The notes under the pieces were generated by a model. The model was not told where the DNA came from. It made no database searches and saw only the letters and a list, made by a program, of their open reading frames with translations. The position numbers were made by a program, and so were the translations under genes. DNA of 64,000 nucleotides from Moritella sp. (GTDB lineage Bacteria; Pseudomonadota; Gammaproteobacteria; Enterobacterales; Moritellaceae). Shown here piece after piece: positions 6,262 to 15,798 of the stretch (within the stretch, counting starts at the first letter, position 1; the number at the start of each line of letters is the position of its first letter). Where the stretch lies: positions 1 to 64,000 of the forward strand of contig NZ_JABSQR010000012.1 in the NCBI RefSeq assembly GCF_013215705.1, read 5' to 3'.

Positions 6262-7266
6262 CTAATTCAATGCTTTCACGCTATCGCGCTCCACTAAGGT
6301 CGGTTCTAATTCGATGATCTGGTTGCTTTCAGTCTTCGAGTTAATTTGTTCAAGCAACATGTCCACTGCCTTTTTACCTAAACGGTGCTTAGGCTGGTGA
6401 ATAGTGGTTAATGACGGGGTAATATATTTTGCCAGTTTAATGTCATCGTAACCGATAATAGACAGGTCTTCTGGTACTGAGATACCCTTTTTACTGGCGC
6501 TGTTGATCACGCTCATTGCCATCATGTCGTTACAGACAAATAAGGCGGATGGTAATGGGCCGTTAGCGACCATCTCAGCAAAGGCTGTTTCGCCACCTTC
6601 ACATTCAAAGTTGCCCGCGGTCACCCACTTCGGATTAATATCTAAACCTGCTTCTGCCATTGCTTGGGTAAAACCAGCAAAACGTTGTTGTGCGGTTAGC
6701 TTATCTAATACACCGGTAATACAACCAATCTCGGTATGACCTTTCGCAATTAAATGCTGTGTGGCGATATAACCACCTCGATGAGAGTTATCTTTGATTT
6801 TATCGCAAGGAAAATTGGTAGGCCCCCAATCCATCACTACTGTCGGTACCGGTTTATGACGTTCAAATAGATTAAAGCCTTGGCTTTCAACTTCACTACA
6901 CATCAACATTAAACCATCAACACGCTTTTGTAATAAGATATCGAGATTAGCATGCATACGGGCAACATCACCTTCGGTATTACACAAAATTAAATTATAA
7001 CCATATTCATAGCAACGACGTTCAACGCCTTTTAATACTTCAGCGAAAAACGGATTAGTCGAGGTCGTTACCAGCATACCAAAGGTTTTGGTACTCTGGA
7101 CTTTAAGGCTACGTGCTAATGCCGACGGTGCGTAACGTAACTCGTCAACAGCCGCTTTTACGCGCGCAGACACATCGTCACTCACATATCGTGTCTTGTT
7201 TAATACATGACTCACCGTTGACGTTGATACACCTGCATGTTTTGCTACGTCTTTAATTGTTGCCAT
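6262..7266 (-). CDS. rbsR: Ribose operon repressor RbsR (LacI family)
   Basis: A 334-residue DNA-binding repressor, the usual length. The N-terminal helix-turn-helix is complete (MATIKDVAKHAGVSTSTVSH, then the hinge helix YAPSALARSLK). The sugar-binding core follows, resembling periplasmic ribose-binding protein (TTSTNPFFAEVLKGVE, VCNDMMAMSVI, IIGYDDIKLAKY). RbsR represses the rbs genes until it binds ribose. It is the last gene of rbsDACBK-R, 45 bases after rbsK, as in E. coli, so it is made from the operon it controls. Its probable operator is the perfect palindrome at 12472-12505 upstream of rbsD. Confidence 0.92.
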   Translation of the reverse strand: MATIKDVAKHAGVSTSTVSHVLNKTRYVSDDVSARVKAAVDELRYAPSALARSLKVQSTKTFGMLVTTSTNPFFAEVLKGVERRCYEYGYNLILCNTEGDVARMHANLDILLQKRVDGLMLMCSEVESQGFNLFERHKPVPTVVMDWGPTNFPCDKIKDNSHRGGYIATQHLIAKGHTEIGCITGVLDKLTAQQRFAGFTQAMAEAGLDINPKWVTAGNFECEGGETAFAEMVANGPLPSALFVCNDMMAMSVINSASKKGISVPEDLSIIGYDDIKLAKYITPSLTTIHQPKHRLGKKAVDMLLEQINSKTESNQIIELEPTLVERDSVKALN

Positions 7267-7311
7267 CAGCTAATCTTGTCCATCATCGTTTATTGTGAAA
7301 ATAAGGTATTG

Positions 7312-8232
7312 TTAATTTTGTAACGCTAAAAATTCATCCACTTCCACTTTCGTTGGAATCGATGTTTGGGCACCGACACGTGTTACTGAAATGGCCGCGG
7401 CAGCATGGGCAAAACGGATAGCATCATCGAGTACTAATCCTGCTTGTAAACCAGCGAGTAAACCACCATTGAAGGTATCACCTGCAGCTGTCGTATCAAC
7501 CGCGTCAACACGGAAACCTTTTACTTGCTTACCAGTGCCAGCCTTGCTGCTCCATACACCTTGGCTACCTAACGTGATCATCACCTCACTAATACCTTTA
7601 GCATGTAATGCATTAGCCGCTACTTGCGCTGACGCCATGTCAGTCACTTTAATGCCCGTTAATAATTCTGCTTCGGTTTCATTGGGGGTAATCAAATCAA
7701 CAACTGCGAGTAGCTCATCACTTAGTGGTTGTGCAGGCGCCGGATTTAATACCACACGCGTACCCGCTTGATTCGCTATTTTAGCCGCTTGAGTAATCGT
7801 TGTAATCGGCGTTTCTAATTGCATTAACAGTGTATCAGCTTGTTCAATTAAATCACTATGTGGAATAAGTCGCTCTGGCGTTAAGCAGGCATTGGCTTCT
7901 GCCGAAATACAAATGCTGTTTTCACCGGTTGCCGCCACTTGGATCATCGCGATCCCAGTCGGGGTATCTTGTTCCACCATCACGGCTTGGGTATTGATAC
8001 CATCACGACCAAACTCGGTGAGCATATTAGCACCAAAACTGTCATCACCCACACAAGCGATAAACGCGATATCTGCGCCTAAGCGCGCTGCGGCGACAGC
8101 CTGATTAGCCCCTTTACCGCCAGGGATCACAGCATAACTATGCCCGAGTAAGGTTTCGCCTGGACGCGGAAAAGAAGCGACTTGTAAAACATGATCAGCG
8201 TTAACGCTACCTAACACAACTAATTTATTCAT
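7312..8232 (-). CDS. rbsK: Ribokinase RbsK
   Basis: Phosphorylates D-ribose at O5 with ATP, feeding the pentose phosphate pathway. A 306-residue PfkB-family kinase of normal length: N-terminal sugar-binding GSVNADHVLQV, signature GGKGANQAVAAARLGA, and C-terminal catalytic DTTAAGDTFNGGL with the base Asp in AGDTF. It follows rbsB after 132 bases that contain two strong stem-loops, which probably lowers kinase expression relative to the binding protein, and precedes rbsR. Confidence 0.95.
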   Translation of the reverse strand: MNKLVVLGSVNADHVLQVASFPRPGETLLGHSYAVIPGGKGANQAVAAARLGADIAFIACVGDDSFGANMLTEFGRDGINTQAVMVEQDTPTGIAMIQVAATGENSICISAEANACLTPERLIPHSDLIEQADTLLMQLETPITTITQAAKIANQAGTRVVLNPAPAQPLSDELLAVVDLITPNETEAELLTGIKVTDMASAQVAANALHAKGISEVMITLGSQGVWSSKAGTGKQVKGFRVDAVDTTAAGDTFNGGLLAGLQAGLVLDDAIRFAHAAAAISVTRVGAQTSIPTKVEVDEFLALQN

Positions 8233-8265
8233 AAAGAAGCCTTAATACTTTGTAACTGGAGAGAA

Positions 8266-8356
8266 TAAAACATGACTTAATGGCACTGTATATTGACTAA
8301 ATGCGATTAAGTCAGGTTTTAATCAGGAATAGGGAATAACTGTCACGCTATTCCCT
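8266..8356 (-). terminator. Two stem-loops between rbsB and rbsK
   Basis: A 16-base arm at 8266-8281 (TAAAACATGACTTAAT) pairs with 8306-8321 with one mismatch. AGGGAATA at 8331-8338 pairs with TATTCCCT at 8349-8356. Neither is followed by a long T-run. Their place right after the binding-protein gene suggests an intercistronic stabilising or partial-termination structure that raises rbsB over rbsK. Confidence 0.6.
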
Positions 8357-8364
8357 TCCGAACA

Positions 8365-9246
8365 TTATGACTTAGTGATCACTTTTAGTGGTACCGAGAT
8401 GCTTTTCTCTACAGACTGACCTTTAAGTACTTTGTCAGCAGTTTCAACACCAAGAGCACCAATTAGCGCGGGTTGCTGTGCAATTGTCGCACCTAAAATA
8501 CCACGATTAACAGCAGCAATACCGTCTTTAGTACCATCGAAGCCAACGATTAATACGTCTTTACCTGATGCTTGCACGGCACGTAATGCACCTAATGCCA
8601 TTTCATCATTTTGCGCGAATACAGCTTGAACGTCTGGATTAGCAGCCAGCATGTTTTCCATTACGTTAAGACCTTTAGTACGATCAAAATCAGCGGGTTG
8701 ACTCGCAAGTAAATTCATTTTATTGCTAGCAACCGCTTGCATGAAGCCTTTACCACGTTCACGTGCCGCAGATGTACCCGCTATGCCTTCCAGTTGGATA
8801 ACTTTTGCATTAGCGCCAATTATGTCACTAATATATTTTCCTGCCATTTCGCCACCAGCAACGTTATCAGACGCAATGTGGCTCACAACCTTACCGCGAC
8901 TAGCACCCCGGTCTAATGTGATCACTGGAATATTAGCGCGGTTAGCCATACGGATCGCATTAGATACTGCATCGGAATCCGTTGGGTTTATTAAGATTGC
9001 TTTTACGCCACGAACTGTCAGATCTTCAATGTTCGCTAATTCTTTACTTGGATCGTTTTGTGAATCCAGCACAATTAACTTATAACCTAAGGTTTTCGCT
9101 TTCGATTCTGCACCTTCCTTCATGGTGACAAAGAAAGGGTTGTTTAGCGTCGACACCACCATTGCAATCGTATCTTGCGCCATAACGGTTGCACTGAAAG
9201 ATGCTGAAACGACAGCGACAGAGATCAAGGTTGCTAATTTTTTCAT
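8365..9246 (-). CDS. rbsB: Periplasmic ribose-binding protein RbsB
   Basis: High-affinity ribose receptor that delivers ribose to RbsAC. 293 residues with a signal peptide ending SFSATVMA (about residue 23), then the two-lobed binding fold typical of the family: [93 protein letters not shown]. The Asn, Phe, Asp and Arg positions that hold ribose in the E. coli protein appear kept. It is set between rbsC (122-base gap) and the stem-loops before rbsK. Confidence 0.95.
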   Translation of the reverse strand: MKKLATLISVAVVSASFSATVMAQDTIAMVVSTLNNPFFVTMKEGAESKAKTLGYKLIVLDSQNDPSKELANIEDLTVRGVKAILINPTDSDAVSNAIRMANRANIPVITLDRGASRGKVVSHIASDNVAGGEMAGKYISDIIGANAKVIQLEGIAGTSAARERGKGFMQAVASNKMNLLASQPADFDRTKGLNVMENMLAANPDVQAVFAQNDEMALGALRAVQASGKDVLIVGFDGTKDGIAAVNRGILGATIAQQPALIGALGVETADKVLKGQSVEKSISVPLKVITKS

Positions 9247-9368
9247 TACATATACCTTCTTTTACGTTAATTTTGCTGCCTCAGATAGGGTATTGAGGTT
9301 CACAGGTTGTTTATTGCGACTATTTATCGATAGTTTTATTGTTGTTATTCTTCTCTTTCTTTACGTCT

Positions 9369-10409
9369 TTATTTCTTTTTCGTTTCAACTAATACTGCCA
9401 GTAATATCACCACAGCTTTAGCAATCATTTGGAAATATGAAGATACATCCAATAGATTTAATGCGTTGTTGAGGAAGCCGATAATTAATGCACCGATCAG
9501 CGTACCCATAATTCGACCTTTACCACCCGCAAGACTGGTACCGCCGACGACGACTGCTGCAATCGCATCTAGCTCATAACCCATACCCGCGGTAGGTTGC
9601 GCAGATGAGAGACGCGAGGTAACAATCAGACCGGCGAGTGCAGCCAATAATCCACAGATTGCATAAACACCAATCTTCACTTTATCGACGTTAATACCCG
9701 ATAAACGTGTCGCCGCTTCGTTACCACCCAGGGCATAAACATAACGACCAAAACGCGTATGATTAAGTAAGTACCATACCGAAGCAAAAACAATAACCAT
9801 TAGCCAGACTGGTACTGGCACACCGAATAAATAACCCGTACCGATCCATGAGAAACTATCGGCAACATCCGTAAAACCGGTTGAAATTGGACGACCGTCG
9901 GTATATACCATGGTCACACCACGCAATAATGTCATGGTCACCAGCGTCGCAATAAAGGCTTGAACCTTACCGATGGCAATAATCATACCGCTCATTGCAC
10001 CTAGTGCTGCCCCCGCAAATAATGCCACGGGTACGGCTATCATCACTGACACTTCCATTGATATTAAGGACGCAGCAAAGGCACCACAGAGGGCTAATAC
10101 CGAGCCAACACCTAAATCAATACCACCGGTTAAGATCACTAAGGTCATGCCTACTGCAATGATCGCGCTAACCGATGTTTGACGTAATATGTTTAAAATA
10201 TTACCCATAGTGAAAAAGTGCGGGTTTAAGAAAGACACCACCACGATCAGCAAAATTAAGGCAATTAATGATTTTTGTTCAAACAACCATTCTTTCGTGA
10301 AATATTTTTGGGTTAAAGTTTTAGTCATAACATCACCGGTCACATTATTGTTCAAATTATTGTTCGAATGGTTACTGGAATTTTGATTAACTGTCTGGTT
10401 CTGGCTCAT
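9369..10409 (-). CDS. rbsC: Ribose ABC transporter permease RbsC
   Basis: Inner-membrane channel subunit of the ribose importer, 346 residues against about 320 in E. coli. After a 27-residue Asn/Ser-rich N-terminal extension the family sequence starts ([21 protein letters not shown]) with about ten hydrophobic segments and the conserved loop [24 protein letters not shown] that contacts the ATPase. Its ATG (10409) overlaps the rbsA stop as ATGA and has GAGGCAGGG upstream, so this start is well supported even though an ATG at 10328 would give the usual length. The Asn-rich leader is unusual for the family. Confidence 0.93.
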   Translation of the reverse strand: MSQNQTVNQNSSNHSNNNLNNNVTGDVMTKTLTQKYFTKEWLFEQKSLIALILLIVVVSFLNPHFFTMGNILNILRQTSVSAIIAVGMTLVILTGGIDLGVGSVLALCGAFAASLISMEVSVMIAVPVALFAGAALGAMSGMIIAIGKVQAFIATLVTMTLLRGVTMVYTDGRPISTGFTDVADSFSWIGTGYLFGVPVPVWLMVIVFASVWYLLNHTRFGRYVYALGGNEAATRLSGINVDKVKIGVYAICGLLAALAGLIVTSRLSSAQPTAGMGYELDAIAAVVVGGTSLAGGKGRIMGTLIGALIIGFLNNALNLLDVSSYFQMIAKAVVILLAVLVETKKK

Positions 10410-11911
10410 AGCCCTGCCTCATTGATTTTTTTGCCAACGGCACACGCCATCAGTTTTTCTTGGTTCGCATGTTCAGCCATAAACTCACCGCTAATCCGGC
10501 CTTCGTGCATCACTAAAATGCGATCACTCATGCCCAGTACTTCTGGCATTTCTGACGACACTAGGATGATACTCATACCTTCGGCTTTAAATTGATTGAT
10601 TAACTGGTAGATTTCTTTTTTAGCACCAACATCAACACCACGGGTCGGCTCATCTAAAATAAGGACTTTAGGGCGGGTCATTAAACCTTTGGCAATCGCT
10701 ACTTTCTGCTGGTTACCACCAGATAAGTTACCAATAATCTGATCGCGACTTGGGGTTTTAATATTAAACTGGCGCATAAAATCTTCGACTGCTGTTGCTT
10801 CTTTCGCGTGATCTAATTGCAGTCCTTTAGACAGATAATCTAATGCGCACAACGACATATTTTCTTTTACCGACAAACCAAGCACTAGCCCATCACCTTT
10901 ACGATCTTCAGAGATGTAGGCAATACCATTGGCCAATCCGTCGCGAGGGGTTACTGGACTAACCACTTTACCGTCTAAAATCACATCACCCGATTCATGG
11001 GGTAATGCCCCATAAATAGCTTTCATTAATTCAGTACGGCCAGCGCCCATTAAGCCCGAGATACCTAATATTTCACCATGGTCTAATGTGAAACTGACAT
11101 CATGCACACCCGGTGCCACAATATTTTCAACTTCCATGCAGGTCGTGCCATGCTTCGCATCAATACGTGGGTAAATTTCATCTAAACGACGACCCACCAT
11201 TTTCTCAATCAGGCCATCTTCATCGATGTCCGTCACCGCTATTTCGGCAATAAATTGGCCATCACGTAGTACGGTAATATCATCACAAATCTCGAAGATC
11301 TCTTTTAAACGGTGCGAGATATAAACGATACCGCAACCATCATTGCGCAGTTCGTTAATCACGTTAAATAATGATTTAGTTTCACTTTCTGTCAATGCAT
11401 CCGTTGGTTCATCCATCACAATCACTTGTGACTTAAATGACAGCGCTTTGGCAATTTCAACCATTTGCTGTTCACCTAAACTGAGCTCACCCAGTAACTG
11501 ACGCGAACTGTGCTTTACATTTAAACGCTGTAGCAATACATCCGCATCACGATACATCTCAGCCCATTTAATACCGCCAAACGCATTGGTTTTTTCACGG
11601 CCTAAATAGATATTTTCAGCAATCGTTAACTCAGGGATCAAGTTTAGTTCTTGATGAATAATACTAATGCCCATCTCTTGCGAATGACGCGGACCATCAA
11701 AACTAACATCACTACCTTGATAGTTAATATTACCTTTGTCCATGTGATAGATACCGGTAAGTACCTTCATCAGCGTCGACTTACCTGCACCATTTTCGCC
11801 CAGTAATGCCATTACTTTACCTGGGTATACATTCAAACAAGCATTATCCAATGCTTTCACACCAGGAAATGATTTTTCGATACCAGTGAGTTTTAAAATT
11901 GCTTGCGTCAT
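10406..11911 (-). CDS. rbsA: Ribose ABC transporter ATP-binding protein RbsA
   Basis: Energises ribose import. It carries two ABC modules in one chain, as sugar importers of this class do. The first has Walker [10 protein letters not shown], signature [15 protein letters not shown] and Walker [12 protein letters not shown]. The second has a degenerate Walker A (GLMGAGRTE) but an intact signature [15 protein letters not shown] and [11 protein letters not shown]. Start taken at ATG 11911 (501 residues), which has AGGA six bases upstream; a frame start eight codons earlier has none. It ends overlapping rbsC by four bases. Confidence 0.95.
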   Translation of the reverse strand: MTQAILKLTGIEKSFPGVKALDNACLNVYPGKVMALLGENGAGKSTLMKVLTGIYHMDKGNINYQGSDVSFDGPRHSQEMGISIIHQELNLIPELTIAENIYLGREKTNAFGGIKWAEMYRDADVLLQRLNVKHSSRQLLGELSLGEQQMVEIAKALSFKSQVIVMDEPTDALTESETKSLFNVINELRNDGCGIVYISHRLKEIFEICDDITVLRDGQFIAEIAVTDIDEDGLIEKMVGRRLDEIYPRIDAKHGTTCMEVENIVAPGVHDVSFTLDHGEILGISGLMGAGRTELMKAIYGALPHESGDVILDGKVVSPVTPRDGLANGIAYISEDRKGDGLVLGLSVKENMSLCALDYLSKGLQLDHAKEATAVEDFMRQFNIKTPSRDQIIGNLSGGNQQKVAIAKGLMTRPKVLILDEPTRGVDVGAKKEIYQLINQFKAEGMSIILVSSEMPEVLGMSDRILVMHEGRISGEFMAEHANQEKLMACAVGKKINEAGL

Positions 11912-11990
11912 GTCAGTTCCTACTTTATTCCGCATAAATAGCTGCTATTACGTTTCGGTCAATCAATACCGTGTTGACTTAAATAGTCGA

Positions 11991-12410
11991 TTAAAACACC
12001 ACGCCAGATTGGAAAATCACGTTGGCATAAGGTGTACATTCACCCGTGCGCACAACGGCTTTGCTCTGCTGTGTTCTTTGCTTAAAATCTTCATGGCTAA
12101 TATAGGTGATTGCAATGGTTTTACTTGTTAGTTGTTCTTCATTGGCGATCACATCAAGTAAGGCGGTATGTAACTCAGGGCTAACCGAAGCAAACTCTTC
12201 CGCTAATACGATGCCTTCAATTTGCATCTCGCCAAGAATCGCTTTAACCGTGGCGATGAATGTTGGTACACCCGGAATAAGCGCAAGATCGATACGCTGC
12301 GTTGAATCTGGAACCGGTAAACCAGCATCACAAATGGTGATCTCGTTGGTATGCCCAAGTGTTGCAACTAAATAGGATAAGTCTGCGTTGATAAGTGCAT
12401 TTTTCTTCAT
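11991..12410 (-). CDS. rbsD: D-ribose pyranase RbsD
   Basis: Interconverts the pyranose and furanose forms of ribose so that the imported sugar suits ribokinase. 139 residues, the normal length, with the conserved start ALINADLSYLVATLGHTNEI (catalytic His in LGHTNE), AGLPVP, the central GIVLAEEF segment and the C-terminal VVRTGECTPYANVIFQSGV. First gene of the operon. A 34-bp palindrome and the promoter region lie within 100 bases upstream of its ATG. Confidence 0.95.
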   Translation of the reverse strand: MKKNALINADLSYLVATLGHTNEITICDAGLPVPDSTQRIDLALIPGVPTFIATVKAILGEMQIEGIVLAEEFASVSPELHTALLDVIANEEQLTSKTIAITYISHEDFKQRTQQSKAVVRTGECTPYANVIFQSGVVF

Positions 12411-12471
12411 TGTTCACGCCTTACAAGGTGAAAATAACTAAATCTGAGTCTTCAATATAATTCATGTTAAC

Positions 12472-12505
12472 GCCATCGAAACGTTTGCGCAAACGTTTCG
12501 ATGGC
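12472..12505. promoter_or_regulatory. Probable RbsR operator, 34-bp perfect palindrome
   Basis: The 17-base arm GCCATCGAAACGTTTGC is followed at once by its exact reverse complement. LacI-family operators are short palindromes with a central CG; each arm here contains a GAAACGTTTG-like core close to the GAAACGTTTC core known for RbsR and PurR types, so two overlapping sites may be present. It lies 62 bases upstream of the rbsD ATG, where it could block RNA polymerase. Confidence 0.85.
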
Positions 12506-12886
12506 TTGAATATAGCTAAAAATAAGGATAATTCTAGTATTGAAGTATAAAAATGCGTGTTAGATCTAAGAATGAGTGAAATTTCTTTCATTTGAAATAG
12601 TGAGGTTATTTTTACGAAGAAAAACGCTTATACCAAAAGTAATAGAGCTGGTTAAATGAAGAATAAAATAAAATAGCGTTAAAAAATTGTACGCTCTACT
12701 TTGACAATAAATGCTCAAATTTAAAGCACTGGCAGCAGTATTTATAAATCACAGTACATGATATTCCACTGAGTATTTTACTATAATGCAGATTTTAATA
12801 TCGCATTTACGACAGGCTTCATGGTTTTATTCTTACTTATACTGTAATTTAATCACTAAAATTATTAGTATTTATTAGAGTAAAAC
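12506..12886. other. Intergenic region between the rbs operator and the DUF1097 gene
   Basis: 381 bases of AT-rich DNA separating divergent genes. I see no open frame worth calling. A TATAAT hexamer at 12782-12787 is a candidate -10 box for the DUF1097 gene, about 100 bases before its ATG, without a good -35. The rbs promoter must overlap the left end. Confidence 0.4.
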
Positions 12887-13351
12887 ATGAAAGATCGTTA
12901 CCAAGTAGCAATTTCCGCAGGTCTACTTGCTGCACTGTGGTGTGGTATAGCCGATACGTTTCATCTGGTTACCTGGATAGGTTTTTTAGGTTGCAGCACT
13001 TATTTTGCACAACCAAAATCTGGATTTCAGGGCGTATTAATGACTTGGTTCACGACGCTGTCTGGGGTGTTCTGGGCCTGGTTAGCTATCACCGGCAGTG
13101 GTTTTGTCGATACGCCGTTACTAGGTTACTTACTCACAGGCATTGTGACCAGCGCCATGTGCTTGCAAGCCAGCTATGCCAAACTGGCGTTTATCCCCGG
13201 TGCCTTCATCGGCTGTTGCATTACCTTTGCCATGGCTGGTGATGTGATACCTATTATGCTGCCGCTGCTACTGGGTGCCCTGCTCGGTTACGCGATGACA
13301 CAGTTAACAGCTTGGTTGGTTAGTTTTAAAACCACCCCGCAACACGCCTGA
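12887..13351 (+). CDS. DUF1097 inner-membrane protein (YcdZ-like)
   Basis: A 154-residue, very hydrophobic protein with four to five membrane segments (AISAGLLAALWCGIADTF, VTWIGFLGCSTYFAQ, WFTTLSGVFWAWLAI, LLGYLLTGIVTSAMC, IPIMLPLLLGALLGYAMTQL). The pattern and the CSTYFAQPKSG loop fit the DUF1097 family, to which E. coli YcdZ belongs. Function is unknown; members are predicted inner-membrane proteins, some near transport genes. It has its own hairpin terminator at 13399-13424. Confidence 0.75.
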   Translation: MKDRYQVAISAGLLAALWCGIADTFHLVTWIGFLGCSTYFAQPKSGFQGVLMTWFTTLSGVFWAWLAITGSGFVDTPLLGYLLTGIVTSAMCLQASYAKLAFIPGAFIGCCITFAMAGDVIPIMLPLLLGALLGYAMTQLTAWLVSFKTTPQHA

Positions 13352-13398
13352 ACGCGACCGTCCAGCAAGCGATTTACTTCATCTCCAAAACTATAATG

Positions 13399-13424
13399 AG
13401 AGCTAGATGATCCCTAGCTCTTTA
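13399..13424 (+). terminator. Probable terminator of the DUF1097 gene
   Basis: AGAGCTAG (13399-13406) pairs with CTAGCTCT (13414-13421) around a 7-base loop, followed by a short T-run. It sits immediately before the 264-bp repeat element. Confidence 0.55.
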
Positions 13425-13426
13425 GG

Positions 13427-13690
13427 TATACCCAAGTTACTTCAAGATGCTATATCAGAGACTAGCAGGGATATCAGAGCAAGGCACAATATGTAGATAA
13501 TGGTTATTCCATTTTCAAGTATTGTAACGCTGTGCTGTTATTCCTGCTAGCCTCCCGCAAGGCAATCCGAATGAAGGCATCTTCGGCGTTATGAAGTCTT
13601 AATTTAGAATAACTAAATCTTCGACTTCATGCCTTGAATATACTCTTCTTTCGGTTTGCTGATTGTGCATCTTGAAGTAGCTTGGGTATA
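13427..13690. mobile_element. 264-bp MITE-like element with 24-bp terminal inverted repeats
   Basis: The element opens TATACCCAAGTTACTTCAAG and closes with the reverse complement of the same 24 bases with one mismatch. Inside, further inverted repeats can be seen: a CTAGCAGG arm near 13465 faces CCTGCTAG near 13540, and GAAGTC near 13590 faces GACTTC near 13622. The whole could fold into a long branched structure. It has no coding frame, so a transposase would have to act in trans. Shorter members lie at 6116, 32513 and 40682. It sits between convergent genes. Confidence 0.8.
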
Positions 13691-13705
13691 TATCCAAACG
13701 CAAAC

Positions 13706-14566
13706 CTAGAACTTATATATCGCAGCAAAATAATGGGAAAAACCGGTAGACTCTAACCCGAGTACACCAGCGCCATCTTTGACAGTATATACATCGTTAT
13801 AAATCTTCATTCCATAACCAAGCGAGTAGCGGTCTGAGTGCCAGTAAATTCCGTTAAACATCACCCCTCCATGTGCCGTCGTTGGCACAAATATAACGGC
13901 ATCGGCAGCAAACTGATAATCAACATAACCCTGATAAGCAATAAAACTGTTATCATCGAAAGTCACAAACGGTTTAAACCAATTCATTGAGAATTGATAA
14001 CCATTCCAGTCTTTGATATTCAGATCATACAAGCCATACAAGTTCATTCCGACCTTACCAAACCAAGGCACCATGACATCACTGCCTAAGCCCCAGAATG
14101 AATTATTTACATCACCACTAATTGAATTACCATCGCCATCAAGCCCGGTAATACCTCCACCACCCCAATTAAATAACGTTGCGATATAAACTTCTTGCAC
14201 AGGGCCAAACGATAAGTCTTTTCCGGTCATGGCATCCAGTGAAAAACGCGGCGAGAGTTTCATGAATATCTTACTCGCCCCATCGGTTTTATCCGAGTCA
14301 CTGGAATCTGTATTGGCTAAATTAAATACGTCAACATAACCGTACAAATCCACAATGCCAGAGCTACCACCAAACTCCAGTTCTAAATAATCATGCTCCA
14401 AATTATCTACAATGCTTGGTTTTTCATTAATTGAATACATCATATTAAACGGCATCCACTTGTAGTCATTCTTATGCAAACCATCGCTATAATCAGCCGC
14501 AACAGTAAAACTCGAAAAAGTCGCTAACGCTGCACTCGAGAGTAATAATTTATAGATATTATTCAT
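13706..14566 (-). CDS. ompK: OmpK/Tsx-family nucleoside-specific outer-membrane channel (copy 1)
   Basis: Outer-membrane beta-barrel of the Tsx channel family; in vibrios OmpK is also a phage receptor. Start at the ATG 14566 (286 residues). Signal peptide ends FTVAA, then the family N-terminus DYSDGLHKNDYKWMPFNMMY. Conserved blocks: HDYLELEFGGSSGIVDLYGYVDVFNL, LSPRFSLDAMTGKDLSFGPVQEVYIATLF, NSFIAYQGYVDYQF, GVMFNGIYWHSDRYSLGYGMK, and the terminal FAAIYKF with C-terminal Phe. It is a tandem paralogue of the next gene with a 308-base gap, so the copies may be transcribed separately. Nucleoside specificity is inferred from the family. Confidence 0.85.
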   Translation of the reverse strand: MNNIYKLLLSSAALATFSSFTVAADYSDGLHKNDYKWMPFNMMYSINEKPSIVDNLEHDYLELEFGGSSGIVDLYGYVDVFNLANTDSSDSDKTDGASKIFMKLSPRFSLDAMTGKDLSFGPVQEVYIATLFNWGGGGITGLDGDGNSISGDVNNSFWGLGSDVMVPWFGKVGMNLYGLYDLNIKDWNGYQFSMNWFKPFVTFDDNSFIAYQGYVDYQFAADAVIFVPTTAHGGVMFNGIYWHSDRYSLGYGMKIYNDVYTVKDGAGVLGLESTGFSHYFAAIYKF

Positions 14567-14828
14567 CAACCAAACCCTGTCATTATGGTGTCTAAATGTT
14601 TAGTCTCAATAAAATTAGTTGACCACTTCAACCTAAGCTTATTGAGCTAAATGCAATAAACACATAATTATAGAGCAAGTGATGTAAATGGCTCTAAGCG
14701 GGTTAAAAACTGATACGACAGAAAGAAGGTTACTGTTATATAACAGTGAAGTAGGAAAACATAGAATTGATAATAAGGATCGATTGAGAGATTATTTACA
14801 GAGTAGTTCGAGGAAAGGAATAACTTGA

Positions 14829-14847
14829 AGCCACGCTAAACGTGGCT
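14829..14847 (-). terminator. Hairpin after the second ompK copy
   Basis: AGCCACG (14829-14835) pairs with CGTGGCT (14841-14847) with a 5-base loop, 28 bases after the stop of the gene at 14875. No strong T-run follows, so it is a probable but weak terminator. 14567-14828 otherwise holds only AT-rich sequence with the presumed promoter of copy 1. Confidence 0.5.
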
Positions 14848-14874
14848 CCACAAATTCAAACTAAGATTAGGTTC

Positions 14875-15774
14875 TTAGAATTTGTAAGATGCAGCGAAGT
14901 AATGTGAAATACCTGTTGATTCTAAACCAACAATACCAGCATTATTTTCTACACCGTAAATATCTTTATACAACTTTAAGCCGTAACCAACAGAGTAACG
15001 CTCTGAATGCCAGTAGATACCATTAAACATAGCACCACCAGAAGAAACTTTAGGCACATATATATTGCCATTTTGAGTAGCTGCAAATTGATAATCGATA
15101 TAACCTTGGTATGCAATGAAGCTACCATTATCGAAGTTCACGAAAGGTTTGAACCAATTTGTAGAAAATTGGAAACCGTTCCATTCTTTGGCATTAAGGT
15201 CGTATTGAGCATAAAGGTTCATGCCCATTTTACCAAACCAAGGAACCATTACATCTGCACCCAGACCGATATTACCGTTATTTGTATCGCCAGTAATCGC
15301 TACCTTTTCACCGTCATATGCTGGTACTCCATCAAATGCAGCATCATGGTCACGCTCACCAGTGATACCACCACCACCAATGTTGAATAATGTTGCTACA
15401 TATAACTCTTTCACTGGGCCAAATGATAAGTCTTTACCAGTCATGCCATCGATAGAGAAACGAGGAGCAAGTTTCATAAATATTTTACTTGCCCCATCAA
15501 TTTTATCACCGGTGTCACGATTTGTAAGATTAAATACATCAACATAACCATATAGGTCAATAACACCCGAACGACCACCAAACTCAAGTTCTAAGTAATC
15601 ATGTCCTTTGCCATCTTGCGTGCTTGGTTTTTCACCTTCTGCATACATTAAGTTGAACTGTGCCCATTTGTAATCATTCTTGTGGATATCATCAGAATAA
15701 TCAGCCGCGAATGCATTACAAGAAATAGCAGCAAGCGTTGTTGCAGCTAATGCTATATTTTTAATGTTTTTCAT
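14875..15774 (-). CDS. ompK: OmpK/Tsx-family nucleoside-specific outer-membrane channel (copy 2)
   Basis: Second member of the tandem pair. The start chosen is ATG 15774 (299 residues) with GGAAG five bases upstream. Signal peptide ends ISCNAFA, mature start ADYSDDIHKNDYKWAQFNLMYAEG. It shares all the blocks of copy 1 (HDYLELEFGG, YGYVDVFNLTN, LSFGPVKELYVATLF, FQFSTNWFKPF, GIYWHSERYSVGYGLKLYK, FAASYKF) but has a longer loop around residues 150-170 (EKVAITGDTNNGNIG region) that copy 1 lacks. Such exposed loops are where phages and bacteriocins bind. A possible CRP site lies about 120 bases upstream. Confidence 0.87.
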   Translation of the reverse strand: MKNIKNIALAATTLAAISCNAFAADYSDDIHKNDYKWAQFNLMYAEGEKPSTQDGKGHDYLELEFGGRSGVIDLYGYVDVFNLTNRDTGDKIDGASKIFMKLAPRFSIDGMTGKDLSFGPVKELYVATLFNIGGGGITGERDHDAAFDGVPAYDGEKVAITGDTNNGNIGLGADVMVPWFGKMGMNLYAQYDLNAKEWNGFQFSTNWFKPFVNFDNGSFIAYQGYIDYQFAATQNGNIYVPKVSSGGAMFNGIYWHSERYSVGYGLKLYKDIYGVENNAGIVGLESTGISHYFAASYKF

Positions 15775-15798
15775 CATTACTTCCATTTTATGGTGCAC

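Noticed and set aside
12937-13242. 101-codon frame inside the DUF1097 gene
   Set aside because: Same strand, other frame, with Arg/Cys/His-rich shadow composition; the hydrophobic DUF1097 frame is the real one.
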